Of a stretch of DNA of 64,000 nucleotides, positions 15,368 to 24,806 are shown piece by piece. Origin of the DNA: RUG14121 sp964533935 (GTDB taxonomy: Bacteria; Bacillota_I; Bacilli_A; RF39; UBA660); contig CAZHOG010000005.1 of NCBI GenBank assembly GCA_964533935.1, positions 25,373 through 89,372 of the forward strand, given 5' to 3'. Position 1 is the stretch's first letter. Every line of letters begins with the position of its first letter. Made by a program: the position numbers and the translations under genes. The notes under the pieces were generated by a model, which saw only the letters and a list, made by a program, of their open reading frames with translations, did not search any database and was not told the DNA's origin.

Positions 15368-16432
15368 ATGAGACTAATAGGAATCAATGATAAAAGAAAT
15401 ATTAGCTATAAAAAAATATTGCCTTTATTATGCTTGGGAATAATTGTGTTATCTATTATAGTATTCTATAAATCTTATGCAATTTATCAACTTGAAAATG
15501 ATTATGAAGTAATTAATTCTAAAATTGGTAATTACACTATGGGTGATATAAGAATAATGACAGTTGTGGATGGAAAAGAGACTGAATCATTTCCTACATA
15601 TGAATCTAATTATTTAATGACAAATATTGAATGTACTAATGGACTAAATGCAACTTGGGATGCAGTCAATTGGAGATTAGCAATTGAAAATATTTCCAGT
15701 GATAATTCTAAATGTACTATTTATTTTGATAGTACTAAAAAGAATTCTGAAAAGCCAATAAATTATAGCCAATCAGCTTTATTAAATAATGTAGAAGATA
15801 GCAAAAATACAACTATTAAAAATATAAAACAAAGTGTAATTGAAAAAATATATCCTATTGGAAGTATATATTTAAGTACTACTGATGACACAATAGATAG
15901 TGTTGCTAATAAATTTGGGGGAACTTGGATTAAGTATTCTGAAGGTGCATCATTGATAAGTTCAGACTCAAATTATTCAATTAACTCAACTGGTGGATCT
16001 GATATTGTAACTTTAGCATCAAATAATATCCCATCACTTAAATTAACAGGTACTACAAATTCAACAGGAAGTGGTTATTCTATAGGATATACTTATGCAA
16101 ATAGAACTGTTAGTTCTTGGAGTGGGGCACATACTCATAATATATCAAGGGAATTTGGGACAACTACAAATCTTGCTACATCCCCAGAAAGTGAAACGTA
16201 TTCACAGTTATCTGGTTCTAGTGCTGCAACGAGAGTTTGGTCAAGTTCTCCAATATCAGCTACAACGATAACAGTATCTGGACAAACTGTAACTGAATAC
16301 TTTGCTAATAGTATTTCTGGAGTTGCATCCCATTTTCATACATTTACAGGAAATTATACTAATAATTCTACAAAAAGCATTAATATTAAAAATCCATATA
16401 CGTCAGTATATATGTATAAAAGAATAAAATAA
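15368..16432 (+). CDS. membrane-anchored surface protein with phage Gp10-like tip domain (copy 1)
   Basis: The 354-residue product has an N-terminal signal anchor (about 17-36), an outward two-Cys domain (about 50-125, IECTN...WDAVNW...KCTIYF) and a C-terminal domain (about 160-354). That domain begins KIYPIGSIYLSTT, continues NKFGGTW and ends YMYKR, the pattern of phage baseplate Gp10/tail-collar tip domains. Two H-x-H motifs (H255/H257 and H322/H324) resemble metal-binding motifs in trimeric phage fibre tips. No phage genes are nearby. It is followed at 21 bases by a paralogue. An adhesin or cell-surface receptor-binding role is inferred. Confidence 0.75.
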   Translation: MRLIGINDKRNISYKKILPLLCLGIIVLSIIVFYKSYAIYQLENDYEVINSKIGNYTMGDIRIMTVVDGKETESFPTYESNYLMTNIECTNGLNATWDAVNWRLAIENISSDNSKCTIYFDSTKKNSEKPINYSQSALLNNVEDSKNTTIKNIKQSVIEKIYPIGSIYLSTTDDTIDSVANKFGGTWIKYSEGASLISSDSNYSINSTGGSDIVTLASNNIPSLKLTGTTNSTGSGYSIGYTYANRTVSSWSGAHTHNISREFGTTTNLATSPESETYSQLSGSSAATRVWSSSPISATTITVSGQTVTEYFANSISGVASHFHTFTGNYTNNSTKSINIKNPYTSVYMYKRIK

Positions 16433-16453
16433 TTTTGAAAGATAGGTGATAAA

Positions 16454-17497
16454 ATGAAAAAAAATATTTCTTTAAAACAAATGACATGTTTCTTCATATG
16501 TGCATTTGTATTTTTATCACTTGTTGTAATATATAAGTCTTATGAGATTTCTTTATTAAAAAATAAATATAATAACATAGAAAAAGTTATTAATAATACA
16601 TATGATTTTTCCAATCAATTAGCAGTTACAGTTGATGGACAAGAAACAAGTTCATTTCCAACTAAAGATTCAAATTATTCTGTAAAAAGTATAGATTGTA
16701 CTAATGATGTTGTGGCAAAATGGGATAATGAAAATTGGAAATTAGTAATAGATGATATGTCAGCAACAAGTACAAAATGTACTGTTAATTTTAAAACTGG
16801 TATATCTAGTCAAAACGATATTGCATTGTATTCTAAAGAAGATCTTTTAGCATTAAATAGTGAATATCAAGATATGGCTGTTGATACTGTAAAAAGTTCG
16901 ATTATAGATAGTATATATCCAGTAGGAAGTATATATATGAGTACTACTGATGATACAGTTGATATAGTTAAAGGAAAATTTGGAGGTACATGGGTTAAAT
17001 ATGCTCAGGGTACTACTCTTATTGGTGCAATCTCAACTTATGCAGCTAATTCAACAGGTGGAACAAATAGTATTTCACTTACACAATCTAATATTCCTTC
17101 TTTAAGTATGACAGGAACAACTGATTCAACAGGAAGTGGATATTCTATAGGATATGGATCTTCTAGTAGAGGAGTTAGTCCATGGAGTGCTTCTCACGGA
17201 CATAGTGTATCAAGGGAATTTGGTATTAATGCAAATTTAAATATTAATCCTGCTTCAGAAACATATGCTCAAATAGCTGGAACTAATGCGTATACAAGAT
17301 CATGGAGTTCAAGTCCGATATCATCAACAACTATTACAGTATCTGGACAAACAGTTAGTGATTATTATGCAAACAGTATAAGTGGAATTCAATCTCATAG
17401 TCATACTTTTACGGGAAATTATACTAATAATTCTCAACAAAATATTAATGTTCAAAATCCATATACAGCTGTATATATGTATAAAAGAACGGCATAA
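16454..17497 (+). CDS. membrane-anchored surface protein with phage Gp10-like tip domain (copy 2)
   Basis: The 347-residue paralogue of the preceding protein has the same architecture: signal anchor (about 9-28), two-Cys domain (IDCTN, AKWDNENWKL, KCTVNF) and Gp10-like tip (SIYPVGSIYMSTT, KFGGTW, end YMYKRT). The tip is closely similar to copy 1 while the two-Cys domain has diverged. H-x-H motifs recur (H248/H250 and H315/H317). ATG follows AGGTGAT with no promoter between the copies, so they are cotranscribed and could form a heterotrimer; that is inference. Confidence 0.75.
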   Translation: MKKNISLKQMTCFFICAFVFLSLVVIYKSYEISLLKNKYNNIEKVINNTYDFSNQLAVTVDGQETSSFPTKDSNYSVKSIDCTNDVVAKWDNENWKLVIDDMSATSTKCTVNFKTGISSQNDIALYSKEDLLALNSEYQDMAVDTVKSSIIDSIYPVGSIYMSTTDDTVDIVKGKFGGTWVKYAQGTTLIGAISTYAANSTGGTNSISLTQSNIPSLSMTGTTDSTGSGYSIGYGSSSRGVSPWSASHGHSVSREFGINANLNINPASETYAQIAGTNAYTRSWSSSPISSTTITVSGQTVSDYYANSISGIQSHSHTFTGNYTNNSQQNINVQNPYTAVYMYKRTA

Positions 17498-17519
17498 ATC
17501 CTATTAATAGGATTTTTTT
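17496..17519 (+). terminator. intrinsic terminator
   Basis: AAATCCTA and TAGGATTT form an 8-bp stem with a TTAA loop, followed by a T run, at the end of the two-gene surface-protein operon. Confidence 0.85.
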
Positions 17520-17597
17520 ATGGTAAAAATTTCCCAGTGAAATAACTATTATTTTTATCTGATTTATAGTATAATTACTAAAGTAGAGGGTGATATA

Positions 17598-18503
17598 GTG
17601 GATTTTGATATAAAAAAAATCATTAGTCAAATAAATCATAAAAATCTATTTTTAAGAATTGTAATAACTTTGATTGGAACAATCCTTCTAGCTATGAATT
17701 ATAATTTATTTTTAGATAGTAATAATTTAGTTATAGGTGGATTAAGTGGTTTAGCAATTATTTTCAAAAAATTATTTTCTTGGAATTCAACAATATTTAT
17801 TTATGTTTTAACTGCTGTATTAATAATCATTGGATTATTCCTACTAAATAAAGAAGAAATATTTAAGGGATTATTTGTTTCATTATTATTTCCATTTTTT
17901 ATAACATTTACTGCTCCATTATGTACAATATTATTAAAATATATTGAATTTAATGACAAGATATTAATTGCTTTAGCATCTTCTTTATTATTTGGTTTTG
18001 CTAATGGTATTATTTATCAAGCTGGATTTAATACTGGTGGATCAGATGTTTTAATGAAAATAATTAACAAATATGGAAAAATTACTGAGGGAAAAGCAAC
18101 GTTTGTAATGAACATCGCAATTATTTTACTTGGTGGAATTGTATTTGATATAAATAATGTTGCTTATTCTGCAATAATATTATATTTAAGTACTATTATT
18201 ATTGATCGTATGTTAATTGGAATTTCTAGAGCAAAAATGTTTTATATTAATACAAACGAAATTGATAAAGTTAGACAATTTATTTTAGAAGAATTAAAAA
18301 CAGGTGTAACAATAATTTCAACTGAAGGTGGATATTCTAATAAAAAAGGAAAACTTTTAATGTGTGTTGTAGATAGTAAAGATTATTATATGTTTAGACA
18401 AGCAGTGTTAGAAATTGATCCAAAAGCGTTCTTTATTATTGATGACTGTTATGAAGTATCTGGTGGATATAAAAGAGAAAGAATCAATTTGTATGAGAGG
18501 TGA
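17598..18503 (+). CDS. YitT family membrane protein (DUF161 + DUF2179)
   Basis: This 301-residue protein has five or six membrane segments (about 20-215) containing AMNYNLFLDSNNLVIGGLSG and GFNTGGSDV, followed by a cytoplasmic DUF2179 domain (about 225-290) with KTGVTIISTEGGY and DPKAFFIIDDCYEVSGGY. This is the complete YitT architecture; the function is not established. GTG 17598 follows AGGGTGAT. ftsE begins 5 bases after the stop. Confidence 0.92.
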   Translation: MDFDIKKIISQINHKNLFLRIVITLIGTILLAMNYNLFLDSNNLVIGGLSGLAIIFKKLFSWNSTIFIYVLTAVLIIIGLFLLNKEEIFKGLFVSLLFPFFITFTAPLCTILLKYIEFNDKILIALASSLLFGFANGIIYQAGFNTGGSDVLMKIINKYGKITEGKATFVMNIAIILLGGIVFDINNVAYSAIILYLSTIIIDRMLIGISRAKMFYINTNEIDKVRQFILEELKTGVTIISTEGGYSNKKGKLLMCVVDSKDYYMFRQAVLEIDPKAFFIIDDCYEVSGGYKRERINLYER

Positions 18504-18507
18504 AAAA

Positions 18508-19209
18508 ATGAAGTTAATTAGTATTGAAAATTGTTATAAAGTATATAAAAATGGAGTGACAGCTATTGCTGATTTATCTTTAGAAATAGATAAAAAAGAA
18601 TTTGTTTTTATAATTGGTGCTACCGGTTGTGGAAAATCAACTTTAATTAAAATGCTTTATCGAGAAGAAAAACCAACTAAAGGAAAAATTAATGTTGGGG
18701 GAATTGATGTAGCTAAATTACGTAATAGTAAAGTATATAAATTAAGAAGAAAATTAGGAATAGTTTTTCAAGATTTCAAATTGCTTCCTAAATTAACTGT
18801 TTATGAGAATGTTGCTTTTGCTCTTGAAAGCATTGGTATGAAGGATAAAGATATAAGACCTAAAGTATTAGAAGCTTTAGATAAAGTTGGACTTAAAGAT
18901 CGTTCTAGAAGTTATCCTAGAGAATTATCTGGTGGTGAACAACAAAGAGTATGTATTGCTAGAGCAATAGTTAATGAACCTAAGATTCTTATATGTGATG
19001 AACCAACTGGTAATTTAGACCCAATTACATCTAAAGAAATTATGAAGATACTAGAAAAACTAAATAAAGAATATGAAACAACTGTTGTAATGGTTACACA
19101 TGATAGTGAAATAGTTAATAAAATGAAAAAAAGAGTTATTTTATTAGACAACGGTGTATTGGTTGGAGATTATTTGAAAGGAAGTTATAAAGTACATGAA
19201 AATATTTAG
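18508..19209 (+). CDS. ftsE: cell division ATP-binding protein FtsE
   Basis: The 233-residue ABC ATPase has Walker A GATGCGKST (37-45, slightly divergent from the usual GPSGAGKST), Q-loop VFQDFKLL, signature LSGGEQQRVCIARA, Walker B ILICDEPTGNLD and H-loop VTHD. With FtsX it controls a periplasmic/extracellular murein hydrolase, here very probably the M23 protein two genes on. ATG 18508 follows GAGAGGTGA; upstream in-frame ATG codons lie inside the YitT gene. Confidence 0.96.
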   Translation: MKLISIENCYKVYKNGVTAIADLSLEIDKKEFVFIIGATGCGKSTLIKMLYREEKPTKGKINVGGIDVAKLRNSKVYKLRRKLGIVFQDFKLLPKLTVYENVAFALESIGMKDKDIRPKVLEALDKVGLKDRSRSYPRELSGGEQQRVCIARAIVNEPKILICDEPTGNLDPITSKEIMKILEKLNKEYETTVVMVTHDSEIVNKMKKRVILLDNGVLVGDYLKGSYKVHENI

Positions 19210-20089
19210 ATTTTTAAAAAGAAGTATTAGAGATTCATTTAAAAGTGTATTTCGTAATTTTAGTTTAAGTGTTGCTGCAATCGCATGTACAACAATAACT
19301 CTTATTCTAGTAGCTGTATCAATAGTAATATCATATAATGTTTCATCTATTACACAAGAATTAGAAGATGAATTAACAATTGTTGTATATTTGAAAAAGG
19401 ATGTTACTGATGAACAAATAGATAGTTTAAAAACAAACATTGTTCAAATGAAAAATGTTGAAGATGTAGAATTTAAAGACAATGATGAATGGAAATTAGA
19501 AATGCAAGAATATTCTGAAACTTATAAAACAGCATTAGAATATTTAGATGAAAATCCATTATTGGATTCATTTGTAGTAAAAGTTAAAAATGTAAATGAT
19601 TTAAAAGAAACAGCAGATAATATTAGAAGTTATGAATTTGTAGAGAGTGCAAGTTATGGAGAAGGCATGGTAGAAAATATCATAACAATCTTTAATATTG
19701 TAAAAAAGATTACTCTAGCTATAGTTATATCATTAATTTTTGTAACAGCATTCTTAATTAATAACACAATTAAATTAACAATCTTTTCTAGAAGAAATGA
19801 AATTGAGATAATGCGTTTAGTTGGTGCAAGTAATATGACCATTAAACTACCATTTATGTTTGAAGGATTCTTTTTAGGAGTTCTAGGTAGTATTATTCCT
19901 ATTTTTGTTACAATATATGGATATGTATTATTATTTGATCACTTTAATGGTTATTTAGTTTCTCAAATGATTACATTAGTTAAACCATTTAATTTTATAT
20001 TATTTGTTTCATTAATTATTTTAGCAATTGGAACATTAATTGGAATGTTAGGAAGTTATAGGGCTGTTAGAAAGTACTTGAAAATATAA
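19196..20089 (+). CDS. ftsX: cell division protein FtsX
   Basis: The 297-residue permease-like partner of FtsE has an N-terminal membrane segment (about 22-45), a large extracellular loop (about 46-165) that contacts the hydrolase activator, and three C-terminal membrane segments with the conserved SRRNEIEIMRLVGASN turn. It overlaps ftsE by 14 bases and the following hydrolase gene by one base, so all three form one coupled unit. Confidence 0.96.
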   Translation: MKIFRFLKRSIRDSFKSVFRNFSLSVAAIACTTITLILVAVSIVISYNVSSITQELEDELTIVVYLKKDVTDEQIDSLKTNIVQMKNVEDVEFKDNDEWKLEMQEYSETYKTALEYLDENPLLDSFVVKVKNVNDLKETADNIRSYEFVESASYGEGMVENIITIFNIVKKITLAIVISLIFVTAFLINNTIKLTIFSRRNEIEIMRLVGASNMTIKLPFMFEGFFLGVLGSIIPIFVTIYGYVLLFDHFNGYLVSQMITLVKPFNFILFVSLIILAIGTLIGMLGSYRAVRKYLKI

Positions 20090-21312
20090 TGAATAAATAT
20101 TTCAAAAAATATATTTCATTAACATTAGTTTTATTATTTACTTTTAGTTTTTTACTAAGCCCTATAAGTGTTAATGCAGCAACGAAAGATCCTCAAACAT
20201 TAGGTGATTTAAAAGATCAACTTGCAGCATTAAAAAAGCAAAAAAGTGATAATGATGCTAATCAAAAATATACCCAAGCACAAATAAATGCAAGAGAACA
20301 ATCAATTAGAAATGCAGAATCAGAAATATCACAAGCACAAGCAGATATGGAAGCCGCTGAACAAAAGATTGATGAATCAAATACTAAAATAGATTCATTA
20401 AAAAATGAAACACAAAAATTATTAAAATTATTACAACAATTAAAAAGTCAAAATGCTTATGTAGAATATATTTCTGGTGCATCAAGTATTACTGATTTAG
20501 TAATGAGAACAAATGCAGTTGAACAAATTACTTCATCTAATCAAGACTTTTTAAATCAATTAGAACAATTAATAAAAGAAAATGAACAGTTGAAAATCGA
20601 TTTGCAATCCAAACAAAAAGATTTAGAAGTAAAAATAACAAATTATCAAGCAACAATTAAAAGTTTATATGGTAACTTAGAATCTTATGATAAGTTTGCT
20701 TTAGACATAGATACTCAAATTAAGACTATGCAAAATCAGGTTAATTCATATGTTAAATTGTGTGCAAGTAGTTCTAAGAGTTATTTAGGTGATAATGAAT
20801 TATTAACAGATTGTACTAATGTGCCATATAACGCTGGATGGTTAAAACCACTTAAAAAAGGTGTTACAACTAGTACTATCGGAACTCGTTGGGGTTCATA
20901 TCATAATGCATTAGATATTGGTGGTAATACAGAAGGAACTCCTGTTTATGCAGCAGCAGCGGGAACAGTTTCAGGTATTATCTGGAGATATAGATGCGGC
21001 GGTAATATGTTATACATCAATGTTACAGTTGGTAATAAAAAATATACAACTTACTATTATCATTTACTTACTATTAATGTAAGTTATGGTCAAACAGTAA
21101 CTCAAAATACAATAATTGGAACTGTAGGTGGTGGATCAACAGCTGCATCTAAGGGTGGCTATGATTCATGTACAACAGGAACCCATTTACATTTTGGAGT
21201 AGCAAATGGCTATTATACTGGTAGTATAAGTAAGAGTAAAGTAATTACACCACCAGGATTCCCAAATTCTAAAGGTTATAGATTTAATTCAAGAACTGAT
21301 TATTACGGATAG
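20089..21312 (+). CDS. FtsEX-linked coiled-coil M23 murein hydrolase (PcsB/EnvC-like)
   Basis: The 407-residue secreted protein has a signal peptide ending SVNAA (about 1-30), a long coiled coil (about 38-235), and a C-terminal M23 domain. HNALDIGG and GTHLHFG provide the expected zinc ligands, so unlike EnvC it seems catalytically competent. A coiled coil plus hydrolase domain directly behind ftsEX matches the FtsEX-activated hydrolases (PcsB, CwlO, EnvC). TAATG overlap with ftsX indicates coupled translation. Confidence 0.9.
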   Translation: MNKYFKKYISLTLVLLFTFSFLLSPISVNAATKDPQTLGDLKDQLAALKKQKSDNDANQKYTQAQINAREQSIRNAESEISQAQADMEAAEQKIDESNTKIDSLKNETQKLLKLLQQLKSQNAYVEYISGASSITDLVMRTNAVEQITSSNQDFLNQLEQLIKENEQLKIDLQSKQKDLEVKITNYQATIKSLYGNLESYDKFALDIDTQIKTMQNQVNSYVKLCASSSKSYLGDNELLTDCTNVPYNAGWLKPLKKGVTTSTIGTRWGSYHNALDIGGNTEGTPVYAAAAGTVSGIIWRYRCGGNMLYINVTVGNKKYTTYYYHLLTINVSYGQTVTQNTIIGTVGGGSTAASKGGYDSCTTGTHLHFGVANGYYTGSISKSKVITPPGFPNSKGYRFNSRTDYYG

Positions 21313-21335
21313 GAGAGCAAAAATCTCCTTTTTTT
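21311..21335 (+). terminator. intrinsic terminator
   Basis: AGGAGA and TCTCCT pair around GCAAAAA and are followed by a T run, closing the YitT-ftsEX-hydrolase unit. Confidence 0.8.
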
Positions 21336-21348
21336 ATGCTTTAAAATA

Positions 21349-21357
21349 TGTTACTAT
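21349..21357 (+). promoter_or_regulatory. extended -10 promoter of the large pilin-like gene
   Basis: TGT-TACTAT lies between the terminator and the start codon; the predicted mRNA start coincides with the AGGTGAT ribosome binding site. Confidence 0.45.
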
Positions 21358-21373
21358 TAAACTAGGTGATAGT

Positions 21374-23812
21374 ATGAACAATAAAAAAGGTTTTACACTT
21401 GTTGAACTAATGGGTGTTATTGTTATTTTAGCAATCATTATAGCAATAGCTATCCCTTCATACAATTTAATAACAAAAAATATAAAAGCAAAAAATCTTG
21501 AGAATCAAAAAGAATTAATTAAAGTTGCAGCAGTTAAATATGCTGAGGATGCTAATATCTATTTTATGTATCCAGAAGATTTAATTAAACAAGGATATTT
21601 AGAAGAAAAAGATATTGATCCATCTTTAAAATGTAGTATTTACCAAGTAAAAGATGATAAAGGATTGTTATATGCTGTTGAAATAAAAGAAAGTAATTCT
21701 GAAAATGAATCTTGTAATCAAGAATTATTAGCAAAATACGATGATAACATAAGAATTGAAATGAAAACGGTTACTGATAAAGATATTAATAGTAATACAA
21801 ATTATTGGACTAATGAAGATGTTAAATTGTCATTCGAGTGGAATGAATCAGATAAAGGAACAATTAAAGAAGAATCTATTCAGTGGTATAAAGGTGATGA
21901 AATTATTGCTGGTACAAATAGTTATTCATACATAGTAACTGTGCCAACAACTGCAAAGCAAGAGCAACTATATAAAGTTAAATTAACAGCTACTAAAGAT
22001 GGACAAGACATAGAATATACTGGAATGAAGTTTGTTAAAATAGATAAAAAGAATCCAGAATTTTATAACAATGCAGTTACTCCATCTGGTGATTGGCAAT
22101 CATCAAAAGATTATTCAATAAATGCTTATGATAACGAATCAGGGTTAAAGGGCTATTGGAGTGGAGTAAATACTACTGAAGATTGTCCAAATGAACAATC
22201 ACAATATAGTAGTAAAAAAACGTTTAAGTTTGAAAATACTGCTTTTGATAAAGCTAATCTTAAAATTTGTATTATGGATAATGCTGGTAATGTAAAAAGT
22301 ATTGAGCAAGAAATAGAAAAAGTAGATGGAATACAGCCTTCTTGCCAAATATTAGTTAATGGCCAACCAGCTGAAAACAAATGGTATATTGGAAATCAAA
22401 TGACAGTTAGTACCAAATCAAGTATAACAAATATAAGTGGAACTAATTGGGGAATTTCAAATAACAATAGTGAAGTTAATTATAATGAAAAATCTATAAT
22501 CGAGAATTCAAATATTACTAGTAAATCATATTATGGTTTTATAAAAAGTGGTGCTGGATTAACTAATACATGTAATGCTACAGTTAAATATGAACATGAT
22601 ATAACTGCACCAGTAATATCTGGATCATCTTCAAATTATAATTCAATAACTGCCACATATAATACTGGTTCTGCAATAAGTGGCATAAAAAATACTACAT
22701 GTCATTTAACTGATGCTAATGGAAATATTAAATCAAATGGAACATTAAATAGTAATGGAAGTTGTACTTTCTCTGTTCCAGCTACAAGTGCAAATTCTAT
22801 ATATTATTTTAAAAAATGTATAACAAGTAATGCAGGTAATAGTATTTGTTCAACAGTTTCTTCTAAAACAACTGTAGGATATTGTACAAGTGGAAATTAT
22901 ACAACAAGTATAGTTAATAAATCTTATACATCAAGTTGTCCAGCATGTGGAAGTGGAACAAGAAATTATACATATAATGAAAAATATACTTCAAAATATA
23001 ATAATTTATCATGTGGAAATTCTGGCACAAAATCTTCTAGTGAAACATGTTCTGGTTTACCATCATGCTGTTCATCTACTCGTGCAAGTTATGGTAATTA
23101 TGGTGGCTGCTCAGCAGTTTGTGGAACCGGTTCACAAACTAGAACTGTAAATTATTATTCAAACTATGATGGAAGTTTCTGCGGTTCTGCACAACAATCA
23201 TCTTCTTGTAATACACAAGATTGTTGTTCAAAAACCCATATAGGAAGTTATAGTGGATATGGTTCATGTTCTGTAGGATGTGGCGGTGGATTAATGTATA
23301 GATCTGCATATTATTATTCGGATTATGATGGAAGATATTGTAGGACTGCATCAGAAGGGGCACTATGTAATACTCAGAGTTGTATTCCTCCATCTCAAGT
23401 GATTCCTGGAACACCAAGCGGTGGAAGTTGTGAATGTACTAATGCATGGACTTGGAGAATGATGAGATATAATGGTGAAGGATTCTGTTCAGGAGGATCA
23501 TTTACAAGTCAATGGATTAATTTTGGACAATATACACGTCTTACAGGAACTATATATGTAGCATCTTCTTCTAGCGAAAGTGGAGTAAGATGTATCTTTG
23601 GATTAGATAATAATCCAAATGATGAAAGTAATGTTTTATTCCCAATTTTAGATGTATCTACTACAAGCACTTCTTGGGCAGGATATAATTATGATTATAG
23701 AATTCCAGCTGGAGCTAAAACTAGTTTATTTACTAAGGCAATCTGCTACCATACTGGAAATGCTGAATCATCATCATTTGAAATGGGTCAAATGACAGGA
23801 CATCATGATTAA
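21374..23812 (+). CDS. large pilin-like surface protein with thrombospondin-type-1-like repeats
   Basis: The 812-residue product begins with a class III/IV prepilin leader: MNNKKG before F7, Glu at mature position 5 (GFTLVELMGVIVILAI) and a long hydrophobic helix. A pilin-like head (to about 135) is followed by Ig-like segments (about 150-480). Three six-Cys repeats (from about 521, 577 and 631) follow, of the form C-S-x-x-C-G-x-G then C and C-N-T-Q-x-C, a thrombospondin type-1-like pattern, then a final Cys-bearing domain (about 680-812). The length is four to five times a normal pilin. No pilus assembly genes are in the window, so export and processing must be supplied elsewhere. Confidence 0.75.
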   Translation: MNNKKGFTLVELMGVIVILAIIIAIAIPSYNLITKNIKAKNLENQKELIKVAAVKYAEDANIYFMYPEDLIKQGYLEEKDIDPSLKCSIYQVKDDKGLLYAVEIKESNSENESCNQELLAKYDDNIRIEMKTVTDKDINSNTNYWTNEDVKLSFEWNESDKGTIKEESIQWYKGDEIIAGTNSYSYIVTVPTTAKQEQLYKVKLTATKDGQDIEYTGMKFVKIDKKNPEFYNNAVTPSGDWQSSKDYSINAYDNESGLKGYWSGVNTTEDCPNEQSQYSSKKTFKFENTAFDKANLKICIMDNAGNVKSIEQEIEKVDGIQPSCQILVNGQPAENKWYIGNQMTVSTKSSITNISGTNWGISNNNSEVNYNEKSIIENSNITSKSYYGFIKSGAGLTNTCNATVKYEHDITAPVISGSSSNYNSITATYNTGSAISGIKNTTCHLTDANGNIKSNGTLNSNGSCTFSVPATSANSIYYFKKCITSNAGNSICSTVSSKTTVGYCTSGNYTTSIVNKSYTSSCPACGSGTRNYTYNEKYTSKYNNLSCGNSGTKSSSETCSGLPSCCSSTRASYGNYGGCSAVCGTGSQTRTVNYYSNYDGSFCGSAQQSSSCNTQDCCSKTHIGSYSGYGSCSVGCGGGLMYRSAYYYSDYDGRYCRTASEGALCNTQSCIPPSQVIPGTPSGGSCECTNAWTWRMMRYNGEGFCSGGSFTSQWINFGQYTRLTGTIYVASSSSESGVRCIFGLDNNPNDESNVLFPILDVSTTSTSWAGYNYDYRIPAGAKTSLFTKAICYHTGNAESSSFEMGQMTGHHD

Positions 23813-23837
23813 AACACAAATATTTTGTGTTTTTTTC
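23811..23837 (+). terminator. intrinsic terminator
   Basis: AAAACACAAA and TTTGTGTTTT form a 10-bp stem with a TAT loop and a T run, overlapping the pilin-like stop codon. Confidence 0.8.
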
Positions 23838-23844
23838 TTTTTAA

Positions 23845-23853
23845 TGTTAAAAT
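23845..23853 (+). promoter_or_regulatory. extended -10 promoter of whiA
   Basis: TGT-TAAAAT, 24 bases before the whiA start and after a terminator. Confidence 0.45.
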
Positions 23854-23876
23854 GTTTGGAGTAAGGAGGACATTTT

Positions 23877-24776
23877 ATGACTTTTACAACAAGAATTAAA
23901 GAAGAAATTACATTACTTCCCATTAATCCAATAGAAGCAAGAAATGAAATTTCGGCAATAATAAAATATGATGCAAAATTAGAAAATAATAAAATAGTAA
24001 TTACTGTAGAAAATGCCTCCGTAGCTAGAAGAATATATAAAAATATAAAAGAATTATTTAATATTAATTCTAAAATAATAATTAGAAATCAAAAGCGTTT
24101 TAGAATTAAACAAATATATATTCTAGAAATAAATGAAAAAGTTGATTTTATTTATTCAACATTAAAAATTAATAATTTATATTTAGAAACACAAGAAGAT
24201 AAAATAGCATTTCTAAGAGGTGTTTTCATGGCTTGTGGTTCTATTTCAGATCCAAGTACTAGTGGATATCATTTAGAGTTTGTATTTACAAAAATTACAG
24301 ATGCAAAACTAGTTGATAACGTTTTAAAATCATTTAAATTAGATTCTAAGGTTTTAAAAAGAAGTAATAGATACATGGTTTATTTAAAGTCTGCTGAAGA
24401 TATTAGTGATGTTATAAAATTATTTGGAGCAATTAATTCACTATTTTACTTTGAAGATATAAGAATATATCGTGATCATAAAAATATGGTTAACAGGTTA
24501 AATAATTGTGAAATAGCCAATCAAGAAAAAACTATGACTACCGGAATGAAACAAGTTGATGATATTAATTATTTAATAGATAATAATTTATTAGAATTAC
24601 TAGATGAGAATAGTCAAATAGTAGCTACTTATAGGCTTAAATATCCTGAATCATCATATTTAGAATTAGCAGAAATTATTTCTCTTGAAACGGATTATCA
24701 AATAGGAAAATCAGGGATTAATCATAATTTTATTAAAATTAAAAAAATGGTTGATAAACATAAAAATACGATCTAA
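23877..24776 (+). CDS. whiA: DNA-binding protein WhiA
   Basis: The 299-residue product has an N-terminal LAGLIDADG-like domain without endonuclease residues (about 1-190: AFLRGVFMACGSISDP, GYHLEF, RYMVYLKS) and a C-terminal helix-turn-helix (about 220-299: LAEIISLE, IGKSGINHNFIKI). In Bacillus WhiA affects division and chromosome segregation; in actinomycetes it controls sporulation. It normally follows yvcJ (rapZ) and yvcK, which are absent here. ATG 23877 follows AAGGAGG. Confidence 0.95.
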   Translation: MTFTTRIKEEITLLPINPIEARNEISAIIKYDAKLENNKIVITVENASVARRIYKNIKELFNINSKIIIRNQKRFRIKQIYILEINEKVDFIYSTLKINNLYLETQEDKIAFLRGVFMACGSISDPSTSGYHLEFVFTKITDAKLVDNVLKSFKLDSKVLKRSNRYMVYLKSAEDISDVIKLFGAINSLFYFEDIRIYRDHKNMVNRLNNCEIANQEKTMTTGMKQVDDINYLIDNNLLELLDENSQIVATYRLKYPESSYLELAEIISLETDYQIGKSGINHNFIKIKKMVDKHKNTI

Positions 24777-24806
24777 AGAATCTCATCTATTAGACCGTAT
24801 TTTTTT
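24762..24806. terminator. bidirectional terminator between whiA and clpP
   Basis: AAAAATACG (24762-24770) pairs with CGTATTTTT (24796-24804), extended inward by TCTA/TAGA after one mismatch. It spans the overlapping 3' ends of the convergent genes. Confidence 0.7.

Noticed and set aside
15368..17497. Prophage or tailocin remnant, because of the Gp10-like domains
   Set aside because: Both proteins have signal anchors, and no terminase, capsid, tail, integrase or lysis genes flank them.
21374..23812. Frameshifted fusion of a normal pilin with another gene
   Set aside because: The frame is continuous with one start and one terminator, and the leader and C-terminal domains are separated by coherent Ig-like segments.
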